From: Sialis fuliginosa
Lineage: Eukaryota; Arthropoda; Insecta; Megaloptera; Sialidae
Length of the DNA: 64,000 nucleotides
Reading direction: 5' to 3'
Assembly (NCBI GenBank): GCA_961205875.1
Contig: OY540813.1
Coordinates: 5,489,001 to 5,553,000 of the forward strand
The notes under the pieces were generated by a model that ran no database searches, was not told the DNA's origin, and saw only the letters and a program-made list of their open reading frames with translations. Positions 13,148-25,059 of the stretch are shown here, in pieces. The position numbers and the translations under genes are program-made. Position 1 is the stretch's first letter. Every line of letters starts with the position of its first letter.

Positions 13148-13840
13148 TCTACGTCTTATTTTCTTGTATTTTAGTCGATATTTGTATGACGAATTGAAGT
13201 TAAAAGTATGTTTATTGTATAGAAAATGACGTGAAATGTTGTTTGTTTCAAACCGCAGGTCTGTATCTCAAACCGTTCTCGAGATATAGCCTCTCAAAGT
13301 TTCAGTTTTTTCAAAATTTTGAAGAAAAATGGCCATAACTTTTGAACGCGTGGTCGGAATTGATTTTAGTTGATGGATTTGGAATCAGCGCGTCAAAATC
13401 TATATAATGACATGTATAATATCTTAAAACTCGAAAAAAAAATTTTCGCGAAAAATTGAAAAAATTCAAAGGGGTATACCTTAAGAAAATGTCGATTTTT
13501 GGCCAAAAATTTTTTGTCGGATTTTAAAGTATTATACATGTCATTATATTGATTTTGACACGCTGATTTCAAATCCGTCAACTAAAATCAATTCCGACCA
13601 CGCGTTCAAAAGTTAGGGCCATTTTTCTTCAAAATTTTGAAAAAACTGAAACTTTGAGAGGCTATATCTCGAGAACGGTTTGAGATACAGACCTGCGGTT
13701 TGAAAATTTTAACTTTTCACGTCATTTTCTATACAATAAACGTACTTTTAACGAAATCAAAAATTCGAAATTTTTTAGTGAAATTTCCTTACAACTCATC
13801 ATACAAATATTGACTAAAATACAAGAAAATAAGACGTAGA
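13148..13840. mobile_element. Long palindromic element, about 0.69 kb
   Basis: Two arms converge on a centre near 13490-13500. The outer ends read TCTACGTCTTATTTTCTTGT and ACAAGAAAATAAGACGTAGA. Inner arms share GCAGGTCTGTATCTCAAACC and CGTTCTCGAGATATAGCC, and the TTGAACGCGTGGTCGGAATTG block. The right arm keeps a stretch of about 45 bp (13745-13790) that the left arm lacks. No target duplication is obvious. The whole element could fold into one long hairpin. Confidence 0.8.
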
Positions 13841-14436
13841 ATCATTTAGTTACTATATAAATATATAAGAATTTATTTTAAAAAGTAAAAGCTTGAACTT
13901 AAGGTATTTCATAACTAGTTTGTTTTGTTAATAGGAGGGGTATCAATATACGATTCTTGTTATGAACTATTTTGAAATGCATACATACATATACTTTATT
14001 TATTATTTTCCCGCAAAACGTGGTAGACAATTTTTAAGAAATGATTTCCATACTTGTACCTTCGAACTAAAAAAATAATTGGAAGCATAGAAAAAATACC
14101 ATTTCTGGAAAAATAGTTTGATTCGTGCAGTGGCGTAGCCAGATTTTTTTTGAGCAGGGAGAGGAATAATTTTAAAAAAAACTTGCCGATTATTTTTAAA
14201 TGGCCTTTTTTCGCTTTTGCTTTCTCAATTTTTTTCGGGCTTTGCTGACTTTCACTATTATTATAATTTTTATTGTTTTGAAATTTTTTATTGTAGTTAG
14301 ATAAGGAAAATCGTAAAACGGCAATGTTGTAGCGAATTATAAAGATTAAAGTGTTTTTATATTTATCAGCTAACTATTATAAAATCTCTTTTTACAAATA
14401 ATTCTTAATTATAATAATTTTTTTTCTTTGTTATAG

Positions 14437-17400
14437 GAACATCCTGGGAAATCCCATAGCACCTGCAGTGACAATTCGTTACTTAGCATGGGAAGTTCAG
14501 AAATGGATGAGGTAACTATTATGTATATTTAAACCCCTTTTGATTTTATATACTAATATAAAAAAAATATTAAAAAACTGGTAACTATAAAATAAAAAAT
14601 AAAAAGTTTTGTCTTGAAAAAAATAAATAATTTTTTTTTTTTTTAAATAAAATATTCTAAGCCATATTTTCTACTATAATTTCAGGATTCATTCGGAGTC
14701 CATTCAGCTCATTCTTCAAAGGTATCCCTGTATGATAAAAGGGCAACAGTTGCAGACACTCTAGATACTGAATCTGAGCTGGATCTCGGAGAGAGTGGCC
14801 CAGCGTCTATACCTTTGAGCCACAGCGCAGCACGACACAAAATGGCTGTGCGCCCTAAGCGAACTCATGGAGCACCTAGGAGGAAACGTGTACCGCAGGT
14901 ATAAATTATTTAATTTTAATAAAAACACGAATTCTTTAAAACAGATATTTTTTTTAGATATATTAATAATTTAATGATGTTAATTAATAATTTTGTGTTT
15001 AGTTAACAACGGGTACATCTTTACCGACAACTCCAGAAGTAAATGAAGATTCTTCTGCGAGAAGTGTTACTCCAGAAATAAAACAAGGTAAATTAAATTC
15101 CTTTTTGTCTGCGATTTTTAAGTTGAAGTGTGTTCTAAGTTTCAAGAAAGTTTAATGCAATTCAGAATTTATGTTTATATTTAATCAATAATGTGATTTA
15201 TTTAGTAATAAATGTATTGAAATAAAATGATTTTTTCTTTCCCCTAAATTTTTTATTGTGAATTGCATTTATAAAATAACAAAGTGCTTTATATATGTTT
15301 ATTTTTTACTTTTTTATATTTCATTTGCAATTAACTGTTCTAGCAGAAATTACATCCTGTACATACTAAAAGAAATCTTAATTTTACATTTAAACTAATG
15401 TAATATCTGTTAACAAAATGATTGAAAATATGCACTTTTGAAATTTCATATTGACACTTAATATGTTTTTTTTTTCAACATTAATATATTTTTTGCATGT
15501 GCAGAACTGATATGCTAATTTACGTTAATCGCATGGCTTTTGTGTTGCTTTTGCAGAGCTTCTAGCTGTTGGCATGAAGTCAGTTGTATCCTCAGAGACC
15601 CGATTAAAGTCTGCATCTCTTCCTCCCGGCCTAGCTCTGTCAGAAACAATCGGGAGTACCACGGCTCATCTATCACGCAGCCGATCAAATGCCGCTGCCA
15701 ACTCTTCGCTTATCCGTTCATCGTCACATGCAAACGAGCTTGGAGATGGATTTATCAGTGTAGATGAAGAAGAGGAAATAACTGTCGAAAAGAAAAAAGA
15801 AGAATCGTTCTTTGGACGATTGCTCTCGAGACGTAGCGGTAAAAAGAAGAAAGAAAAATCAGATGAAGTTGTAGTAACTTCAGCAAAACAAAAAGAATCA
15901 ATATTCAATGCTATGAATATCAAGAAAAGATTTGATGATAAAGGACAGTATGTTGAAGAAACAAAGATTGTTGAAAGCAGTAGTAAGCATACATCTTCAT
16001 ATAAATACAGACAAGGTCCAGCATCTAGACAACGAGTGGAGCCGATAGAAATTCCAGTAAGTCCAGAACTCATCAGAAAGAAGGAAGTAGTAAAGACAGA
16101 TAAATTACAACAACTTCCTTTGACAAAACTTCCTCCAACCGGACTTACAAAATCCAGATATCAACAGAACCAGGATGATTATCAAAATGAGAAAAACACA
16201 GCAAAATCATCAGCTGGGCCACAAATATCACCCAGAACTAAATTACCCCCAAATCTTCCAAAAATTAAAACAGAAGTGGATGGTGTAAAAACGGAATCAA
16301 AAGTTTCTTCTCGTTCAGTTCAAAAAGGTGACTCGTTAGATCGGGCTTTACTGAAATCACAACCAATACCTATACCAGGAATGCATGAAAATCTATCTCT
16401 TAAGATTACTTCATCGACTGTGAGAAATGAAGGTACTCACATTCAATATAAAAGTGAATCTTTGGATCGAGCAATTATTTCTAAATCTCAACCGATTTTT
16501 ATGAATGAAATGCGTGAACATATATCACCAAAAACTCCACCAAATTCTAAAGTTGATAGCTCTAAATTTTTTAGTACGTCGATAACTAACAATGAACCAT
16601 ATATTCCAATTAAAAATTCTCCAGAAAAATCAGTACCTCAGAGCCCACCTGCTGAATCAGAGAAACCGTGCATTTCAAGAATGGAAGCTTATAGCACACA
16701 AATATTTCTACCAAAATATGAAGATACAAATTCTGTCGTCACTGAAATATCTCATCCAAGACAACGCAAGATTGATGTAAGTTCAATCTCTCCACCAACA
16801 CTGCCTCCTGCGGATGTTAATGAAAAAGATGTTCAAGAATCAGTTTCAACCAGACAAATCAGCCGTATGCAGATATCGTATAATACACCAACAGTTAAAA
16901 ATGATATTTCAAAAGTAACTCAGAAAAAAGCTTTTGAAAATTTTGTCAAAATGCAGCAATCACCTTCCTCACGTATACCTATAGGTGGAATATCTGCGTA
17001 CCGACAAAAACGTTTGTCAAATGATGAAGACATACGTTTTACATCGTTAAGTCATAATTATGATAATGAACTGTCAAGTCATGGATCTCGCCCTGTATCT
17101 AAGTCACACAGTTTTAAGCACACTACTCTTAACTCGGATCATTTCAATGATATGCCTAGTTTACCTTATCATATAAACTGTGGTTGGGATGACAGTGAGA
17201 TTATTAAACCTGTTACAAACAAGCAAAAGAATATCGATGAAAAAACTAAAGTAAAAACAGATAATTCAAATAAATCAAAAATAATACTGACATCTGAAAA
17301 TAATGTTGAAATTATTAGCAGTGCAGCACACGTCACAGAAAAAATTACAAAGCATACTATTAAATCAGATAATTCAAACAAATCTAGAGTTTTGTTACAG

Positions 17401-19065
17401 TCTGAGAATAATTCTGTCAATGAAATGAAACTGACTTCTGAAAATATATCAAAATCATTTTCTGTAACAATTACAGAAGACTCGACGAAACAATTAAATA
17501 TTAAAAAATCAGCATCTTTAGAAAGTGTAAAGAGCATTATTGCAAAGACATCATCAAATGAAAATGCAAAATCCGCATCTACTGAAAGTGTTAGTCCTCG
17601 GCCAGTTACATTATCGGGACCTTTGGAAAACATACAATCGCCAGAGAAAAAAGTATCCAAAAACACAAGTCCTACGTTATTAATTCAAAAAACTAAATTT
17701 GAAAACGCAAATGAATCGAATTTATTAGAAACAGCAATCACTGAAACTGCGTTGTCCAAATCACCACAGAAAAAATCATCTTTACCAAATGACAAAGTGT
17801 CTGATCATGTCCCAGAATTTTTGAAAATACAATTAAATAAAGTCGATGTAAAACCTACTACAAACATAGTACTCACAACATTGAATGTAAATTCTGTAAA
17901 TGAAAACAAAGATACAGAAATACAGAAAAAGAACATGGATGAAATAATGACAAAAAGAAAATTTAGTAAAGATGATGTTGAAATTATTGAAAAAGAAATA
18001 ATAGAAAAAGTAAGTTCTGAAAGTATTGAAATAAAAAATGGCTGTGATAACAATAATGGGAACAAAACAGATGTAGCGAAAGAAATAATTAATGAAAATA
18101 TAATTGAAGACTCAGTTTCTGTTGAAAATGCTAAAAAAATGTTTATCGACACAGCATTAGCAAATCAACCATTGAAAAGTACATCACCGATAAGAATTCA
18201 GATATCACCTCCATGGAGGTCACTAAATAATACAAGCAACAATAAAAATGTAATGTCAACTAGCGCTACAGCTACAACACAATCATTTCTAATAGAGAAA
18301 CCATTCTTGAAGAAAAAATCAAACAGTTTAGAACTAATTGAACCTAAACGTGACATTATTAGAAAACAACTAAGTGATGGAAGTAATGTAGATAAAATAG
18401 ATGATGACGCCGATAAAAAATCAGAACATAAAAGTTCTGAGTCTTCACCAGAGCCAGTTATAATGCGAAAGAAATCAGTACCTGCTATAAAGAGAGACGA
18501 AGAACCAGAACTAATGAAAGTGTTTGCTAGGAGATCGTTAAAGTTGAACGGAGAAAGTGAATTATTGAGTCAACAAGTCTTAATAATGTTAGATGATGAA
18601 GAGAAAAATACAAATGTTGTCAAATCTAGAGACAGCGATAAAGAAAATGAAGTTGAATCTCCTCATGAAGAAAGAAGAAATACCAAAGATGTTATAAAAC
18701 CTAAAGAGATTTTAGTAGAATCTAAAACAGAAGCTACTGAAACATTGTTAAAAACATCTACTATCAATAACGTCAGATTAGGTTTTGGTGCATCAAAAAC
18801 TCAAAAACCAAATTCTTTTCAAAATCAAGAAAGTGAGCGACCAAAACCGAAAATCATCGAACCAAAACCCGAAAAACCTGTGAATAATATAAGAACAAAT
18901 ATTAAAAAAGAAAAGAACATTGAAATTGTTGATGAAGAGAACAACAAAAATGAAAACAAAGATACAAAGAATGAAGACCTGATGGCACCGTTTAAGAGAA
19001 TACAACAGCGCAAACAGGAATGGGAACAGAGAGCACAACAAGCTATGAAGAAATCATCTACGTGA
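14437..19065 (+). CDS. CRACD/KIAA1211-like protein, 3' exons
   Basis: Four coding exons: 14437-14511, 14686-14898, 15003-15087 and 15557-19065. All have AG/GT borders and stay in frame (phases 0, 0, 1), giving at least 1293 residues. The 5' exons lie outside the recognised sequence, since no start or upstream exon is seen. In exon 2 the stretch LSHSAARHKM followed by AVRPKRTHGAPRRKR resembles the capping-protein-interaction (CPI) motif and the DUF4592 region of vertebrate CRACD/KIAA1211, which inhibits actin capping protein. That family call is by motif memory only. Exon 4 is a single 3.5-kb exon coding for low-complexity, Ser/Lys/Glu-rich, probably disordered sequence. It has a basic patch (FFGRLLSRRSGKKKKEK), internal repeats (two SLDRA..KSQPI units; two DNSNKS units; SASLESVKS/SASTESVSP) and a charged helical C-terminus (APFKRIQQRKQEWEQRAQQA). 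A cytoskeletal adaptor is likely; the exact function is unknown. Confidence 0.75.
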
Positions 19066-20784
19066 TGTCTGTTAATGTAAGTACGGAGAGATGTTGCAAC
19101 GTTGCACGGTCATTGTGTAAAATGTTAAATACGAATGCAATATTGAATCGGTTTTGCGTGTAACATTTTGTTTAAATTTAATAAATATGTACAATGTTTA
19201 CTGTTGATGTTTCAGACTTGCAAATAAGGAAACACAATAAAAACAACAAACTTTTGAAATGTTGGAGATGGTAAATCCAACGGTTTTATATAAAATGACA
19301 CGTTTTAGCAAAACAATATTCAGACCATTGATTTCTACAGCGATAGTTTGTTTTGTTCATTTTTTAATAAATTATAAATATTTAATTATACCTATAGGTT
19401 CATCATTTATGTTTTGTAAATATATTCAGCTGAATTTATATGTTATATTTATTAATACTTACATTATTATAATCAATTCAATATAGACTGCTTTAAAATT
19501 TAAGTTTTGATAAAAAAATGCTTTAAGCTTATTTTTTAAATGCTTAAAATAATTATTTGTTTATATAACTAATTTTTATGAAAAAGATATTGTAATTTAT
19601 AGAAATAAATGGTCTAAAATAGCACATATCCTTAAACTATCCATGTAAGAGATAATAGATATTAATAGACAGGTCAACTTCATATAGTGTTATAAAAATA
19701 ATATTTATCCTTTTAGAGCTTGGACCAAATGTATTTTATTTATAATTAAATGTCACAAAGCGTAGAGGATAAGTTCAAAAATATCTGTACTTCTAAATAG
19801 ATAACATCAAAATTATTACATTTAGTAATTTTGAAATGAAATATACTAGATCTTTATAAGAATATTTTGTTCAGTAAAATATCTCCAACTTTTTTATAGT
19901 ATATCTAAAAAGTTTTCATTAATTACTAATTTTAATTAAAGTAACCATATTTTCGATGTTGAATATTTGGAATGCTAACTTTCCTGAGCTTGATGATTAT
20001 ATAAATTCTTATGAATCCAAGGAAGCCTGTTATGTATAAGAGAAAGTTATAACATATATATATATTTTATTTAAAATTAAAATATCGCTGTATAAAAGCC
20101 TGATTAACAGTTAAAATAAACATAGAAATACATGATCACTTTAAAAATGATGGATACACTGTGATTAATTATTAATCAAGGTGAAAATGTAAAAAAAAGA
20201 AAATGTAATTTTTTATACATTTTTTTTTTATAATCGGATAGTAATTTTAAATTAATTAAAGTATTAATTGTGTATTTCATATGTTTAGTCTAATTGTAAA
20301 TACAGTCTAAGGGTAAAAATGTGATCAAAATAAGAATGTATTCACGGCTATTGTAGGATTCATTTTGTATATAGAACAAACACAAAACTTGCTATATCTG
20401 TATATTTATGTGTATATTAAATTGTTGAACAATAACATAGTATATTAAACAGATTATATATTTAAAACAATTGAAATGTTTTATAATTTCTGATATTAAT
20501 AACTAATAAATTTAAATATATTTAAACAGCTGTTCTTTTTTATTTTTGTTTCGCAATTTCTTATTTCAGGTTCTTTTTTAAAGTGTTACACACTAATTCT
20601 GAAAATCTTTTATTATAAAATTTGAATACATGTATCATGTTTGTTTTATCAAAATATATTTTTTATTTTTTAATAATAATTATCTATCAATAAATTAAAA
20701 AAAAAAAAAAAAAACATAATTTTAACTTAAAATCTTTTCACTTATATGACTTAAATTTGATAAATTCCATAAGTACCTACCTAT
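19066..20784 (+). other. 3' UTR and 3' flank of the CRACD-like gene
   Basis: AT-rich and without coding features. The first AATAAA is at 19180-19185, about 115 bp after the stop, and a second (CACAATAAAAAC) lies near 19235, so cleavage near 19.2-19.3 kb is plausible. A pure A run lies at about 20696-20714. I see nothing else before the palindromic element. Confidence 0.5.
19180..19185 (+). terminator. Polyadenylation signal AATAAA, CRACD-like gene
   Basis: This is the canonical hexamer nearest to the stop codon at 19063-19065. A TGTTTACTGTTGATGTTTC stretch, a possible GU-rich downstream element, follows within 30 bp. Confidence 0.45.
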
Positions 20785-22643
20785 TAGTGGAGTCATATAA
20801 CCGAATTTTTTTGTTGAATAAAACAATCTCTCCCTACAGCGATTTTATGATTTTAAAATGTTCTAGGGATCAAGAGAAGTTCATAACTGAGTTTGTGGAT
20901 TAATCCGTTTTCCGCGCGGTACTTTTTTCACGACTTTTCCGAAAAATCATCGATTTTTCCTGTTTGCGGTTCGATTTTTCGCGAATATCTCGGCTTCTAC
21001 TTGATTAGTATCGACCAAAAAAAAAATAGGGACACTCGTAACGAACCCCTCTATCGATCTGTGGGAGGCGGAATCCTATAACTTAATTTATAACTTCAAA
21101 AAAAATTACAAACTGCGCATATAACAGATTTTTCATTTTTCTCAATTACTTTGCAACAAGTATGAATATTTTGATGAAAATAAGGAAAAATGTACTTCTT
21201 ATGATCCTTAATAAACCTACCAAGTTTGATTTCAAAATATTCAAAATTGCCGTCAAAATTTATATTTAAAAAAAAAAATTGATTGACGCGCCATCTTTGG
21301 GCAAACCATCGTAGAGCAATTTTGTATATCTCAAATTGTAGGGTATTTTATGCCCTTTTAAATGATGTATATATACTTACCCATACATTCTGAAACAAAA
21401 AAGTTATTAAGATTTTTCTGAACTGATTTTTGCTTTTTCGGATTGTTGCCGTAAATACATTTTTCCCGCTTAACTTTCATTATTGTTCAAAACAAATTAC
21501 AAAATTTAAAATATAGTTAAAAGGTAAGTGTTTGAAACAAATTTAACATATTTTTACTATATTAATTAGTGGGTCGCCCCAAAAATTTTGTAATTTTAAA
21601 ATTTCACCTGCACAAAATAATCAGTTTTTATTGTTCAAAATATATTTTATTTGAAATTTTATTTTTAGTAACGAAAAAAAAGTTAATTAAATTCAAAGTT
21701 ATTTATGAGAACAACATAAAATTACACACTAATACTCAAAATATATATTTTAACCAAGCCTCATTAGCGTAACAATTATTTCTGAATCAGAAACTGATTA
21801 ATTTGTGCAGGTAAAAAAATTAAAAATTAAAATTACAGAATTTTTGGGGCGACCTACTAATTAATATAGAAGAAATATGTTAAATTTGTTTCAAACACTT
21901 AACTTTTAACTATATTTTAAATTTTGTAATTTGTTTTGAACAATAATGAATGTTAAGCGGGAAAAATGTATTTACGCCAACAATCCGAAAAAGCAAAAAT
22001 CAGTTCAGAAAAATCTTAATAACTTTTGTGTTTCAGAATGTATGGGTAAGTATATATACATCATTTAAAAGGGCATAAAATACCCTACAATTTTTTAGGT
22101 AAACAAAATTGCTCTACGATGGTTTGCCCAAAGATGGCGCGTCAATCAATTTTTTTTTGAAAATATAAATTTTGGCGGCAATTTTGAATATTTTGAAATT
22201 AAACTTGGTAGGTTTATTAAGGATCATAAGAGGTACATTTTTCCTTATTTTCATCAAAATATTCATAGTTGTTGCAAAGTAATTGAGAAAAAATAAAAAA
22301 TCTGTTATATGCGCAGTTTGTAATTTTTTTTGAAGTTATAAATTAAGTTATAGGATTCCGCCTCCCACAGATCGATAGAGGGGTTCGTTACGAGTGTCCC
22401 TATTTTTTTTTGGTCGATACTAATCAAGTAGAAGCCGAGATATTCGCGAAAAATCGAACCGCAAACAGGAAAAATCGATGATTTTTCGGAAAAGTCGTGA
22501 AAAAAGTACCGCGCGGAAAACGGATTAATCCACAAACTCAGTTATGAACTTCTCTTGATCCCTAGAACATTTTAAAATCATAAAATCGCTGTAGGGAGAG
22601 ATTGTTTTATTCAACAAAAAAATTCGGTTATATGACTCCACTA
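20785..22643. mobile_element. Giant palindromic element, about 1.86 kb
   Basis: Two arms of about 780 bp mirror each other. The ends are TA then GTGGAGTCATATAACCG at the left, and CGGTTATATGACTCCAC then TA at the right. Further mirrored blocks are GGATTAATCCGTTTTCCGCG, CTTTGGGCAAACCATCGT, GGGCATAAAATACCC and ATTGTTCAAAACAAATTAC. Similarity between arms stays very high throughout, so the element is young or under gene conversion. The flanking TA on each side suits a Tc1/mariner-type TA target, but a longer duplication is not seen, so the superfamily stays open. A second inverted-repeat element sits at the exact centre. Transcription through it would give a very long hairpin. Confidence 0.85.
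21567..21859. mobile_element. Inner MITE at the centre of the palindrome
   Basis: This 293-bp unit begins TAGTGGGTCGCCCCAAAAAT and ends ATTTTTGGGGCGACCTACTA. It is flanked by ATTAAT on each side (21561-21566 and 21860-21865). If the unit and one ATTAAT are removed, the host reads CTATATTAATATAG, a perfect palindrome and therefore the natural centre of the outer element. This suggests insertion into the hairpin tip. Alternatively the palindrome formed around this unit. Confidence 0.65.
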
Positions 22644-23134
22644 TATCATATGTTTTTTAATACTGGTTTACAACTTCTATGTGATCTGGTAAAAGTCAGG
22701 TATAAATATATATTAAGGGGGGATCAACCTCATTTTAAGGGCTAAAAATATTGCTAAATGTAAGAATTTTCATTTATTAACTTTCTTTACCTTTACTACT
22801 TTCACTTGTAATGTTCAGTGGCATAAGTCCATAGCAGGAGGGAAACAAACCGATCGAAACAAATTCTACAAAAAATTTTTTAGAGGCTCTAAAATATGTT
22901 ACTAAAGGTAATGTTCCAAAAATTTTGATTAGTAAAAAAAATATTTAGATCAACTATTCTCATATTTGGAGAAAAATAATACATGTAAGTGTATTCCATA
23001 TGTTAGTTTATTAAAAAGTATATAAGCTACTCACATTATACAAAAAAAAAGTATTGCAATTTACAACAAAAAATTTATTAATGTAAAAATAGAGTACTTT
23101 ATTAGATACATACTTTTATTTTATTTCACAATTA
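22644..23134. other. Spacer between the palindrome and the 3' end of CZIB
   Basis: About 490 bp of AT-rich DNA without coding potential. It includes the CZIB 3' UTR at its right end. In minus-strand sense an AATAAA lies at 23120-23115, about 15 bp past the CZIB stop, which would give a very short 3' UTR. Confidence 0.5.
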
Positions 23135-24388
23135 TTATTTTGTTTTGATAAACTTTGATTCAAATTCATATATTCCTACAGATTGATTACTTTTATCATC
23201 ATAATCAGCCCACTCTTTTTCTGTCAAATCAATATCATTAAAAGTTTTACCGCTTTCAGCAATACCAATCCATCCTTGACGTGGTTCAAAGTTAATAGGC
23301 TCAATGCCTCGACAGTCAAATACCACTAATGTTTTGAAATTACCTTGGTCATCATTTAAATATTCACCTAAAAAGTGACTAAGTTATTGTTAGCCGACAA
23401 TTTTTTTGAAATTAATATTTGATAATGCTAATTGATTGCAAGTCATCTGTAGGCGTATGTAGTACTTTTTAAAAATGTTAGTAGGGTCGTGAAATTCGTT
23501 ATAATTAAAAAAAAAAAATTTTTAAATATACTGCGCAGTTGATGTTATTGTTATACGATTTTAAAAAGACCATTAAATAAATTTCATTTATTAATTACTA
23601 ATAAACTGAAGGCCTACCAAAAGAGAAATTATTTACATTTACAAACAATCTACAATGAATTAGCAACATTAAAATGTAATTGTTAAATTATTGTCAGTTA
23701 ACAATCATAATATAATATGGTTAACAATCACTATTTATAAGTGCAAGTGTTGTATATTGTAAAAACTACATTGTTTTTTTCCAAAATAGCTTTTTTTGTT
23801 GGAATGAGATCCTTGAGCATAATCATATGTTTAGCACAAAAATTAGATTAGTCAAATTATACTTAGGGGCTAAAGGTTCAAACTAGAGTATGCTACTGTT
23901 AAGCCCTTTTAGTATAAATACAGGTTTTGACTAAAACTGTATCAGTTTAGCTCCTAATAAGGATTTCTTGTGAAGTCGAAACATGTGTCAAGTGACATTG
24001 TTTTCTTGTGGTTAAGGTGTATATAAGTATTTAGTTTAAGTGATTAAGAAACCACAGTTTCTTAATTTTCTAGTAGTAACAATAACTTAGTTAAAAAGTA
24101 TCTTATATAACTAGATTTTTTTTAATAAAATTTTTTACCATTACTGCCTTCGACTATATCTAAGCTATTTTCTCTTGTGCAAAGTTTACACTTTGCCATA
24201 TAGTGTACTTCAGATTTTCCTATACGAGATGGAAATGTTTCTGATTCTGTTATATCATGCCATTTATCTGACTCTTCGCCGCAATTTAAACATTTTATTT
24301 TCACATGAAAACTATAATGAGGATGATTTGTATATACTTTTTCAAGATTTTCTAACGTAATTCTTATTTGTAATGCAATTTTAACCAT
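23135..24388 (-). CDS. CZIB: CXXC motif-containing zinc-binding protein (CZIB)
   Basis: Two exons on the minus strand: 24388-24139 (83 codons plus 1 base) and 23367-23135. They are joined across a 771-bp intron with a G|GTAAAA donor and a TTTTTAG acceptor. The product is 160 aa, the same length as human CZIB (formerly C1orf123, UPF0587). It begins MVKIALQIRITLENLEKVY. Two Cys pairs at residues 33/36 (CLNC) and 67/70 (CKLC, followed by TRENSLDI) form the family's zinc site. The second exon supplies NFKTLVVFDCRGIEPINFEP and the acidic KEWADYDDKSNQSVGIYEFE segment, both family hallmarks. It is a small conserved eukaryotic zinc protein of poorly known role. The start is the only in-frame ATG matching the family N-terminus. 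It is transcribed divergently from POSH. An intact, ordinary gene. Confidence 0.95.
23955..24030. repeat. Dispersed repeat shared with an NDF intron
   Basis: Within the CZIB intron, the block GTCGAAACATGTGTCAAGTG then ACATTGTTTTCTTGTGGTTA and AGGTGTATATAAGTA matches 41405-41465 (ACACGTGTTGAGTGACATTG then TTTTATTGTGTTTAAGGTGT). The GAAGTCGAAACATGTGTC part resembles the tail of Penelope-like elements. It is too short and diverged to class firmly. Confidence 0.5.
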
Positions 24389-25059
24389 TATGGTAAACCG
24401 AAAAATAAAATATTATTATTTATTAACTTAAATCATCAATTACAATACAATGTTTTTGTTCACTATCTGACAGCCATTAAATTTTAGGTTAGAAACGTAT
24501 ATATAAAACACGTACGTCTCAACCAAAAAGAGGATGGAATATACACAGTGCATCTCTTTTTATAAAGCGTAGCGTTCGTAGCACTGGTCTAAGACTTAAA
24601 ATCATATACTTAAAAATAATTTTTATTTAATGTGGTTTATCTTTTGATGATAACAATTTCAATTGATCAAGTATTACAAAAAAGAAATTGATATACAAAT
24701 AAAAATTCACACATTAGTATTCAATCGACTACGACGTCAGCCGCACCCTTTCGCCACTACCAATCATCGAATAATTAAAAAGTTAATTTGTAACCGGAAA
24801 TGGTAAAAGGGTGATTGATTCTTGTTCTTGTATGCAAGTGATTGCACTTTCAGTACAAGGACGTTTGTTTAATAGTGTAATATTTTTATATTAATTTTAA
24901 GTAGTATAATGAATTTCGATATACACCTGTATGTTTAAAAGTACAAACAACATAAGTGAAATAGTTTTTAACTAGTGAATTTTTATTATATAGTTGAATT
25001 AGTGCTTTGTTCACCTTGCGTAATCAATTACCGCACCAATCAGGTGTACGTGAATTACT
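24389..25059. promoter_or_regulatory. Bidirectional promoter region, CZIB / POSH
   Basis: The 671 bp separate the two start codons, which point away from each other. No open frame or repeat of note is inside, and there is no clear TATA box. A GC-richer patch (CGACTACGACGTCAGCCGCA, 24727-24746) contains a CRE-like TGACGTCA-related core (ACGTCAG) about 320 bp upstream of the POSH ATG. A shared promoter is inferred from geometry only. Confidence 0.55.

Larger units (their letters stand above)
1..14436. other. Repeat-rich non-coding region upstream of the CRACD-like exons
   Basis: No exon that I can support lies here. The DNA is AT-rich with many short inverted and direct repeats, listed separately: a dispersed repeat near 910-1110, a snap-back repeat at 2281-2413, a palindrome with a minisatellite loop at 2921-3408, a dispersed repeat at 4060-4205, direct repeats near 6010-6325 and 7267-7475, MITEs at 8841-9008 and 10443-10637, and a palindrome at 13148-13840. 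The open frames of 60-90 codons here match no family I know and mostly lie inside these repeats. Because the first exon seen at 14437 begins after a good acceptor and continues an open frame, some or all of this stretch is probably intron of that gene. Confidence 0.6.

Noticed and set aside
15666-19041. Long antisense open frames under the CRACD-like exon
   Set aside because: They are shadows of the Ser/Lys/Glu-rich coding strand; the plus-strand frame is continuous and spliced in phase.
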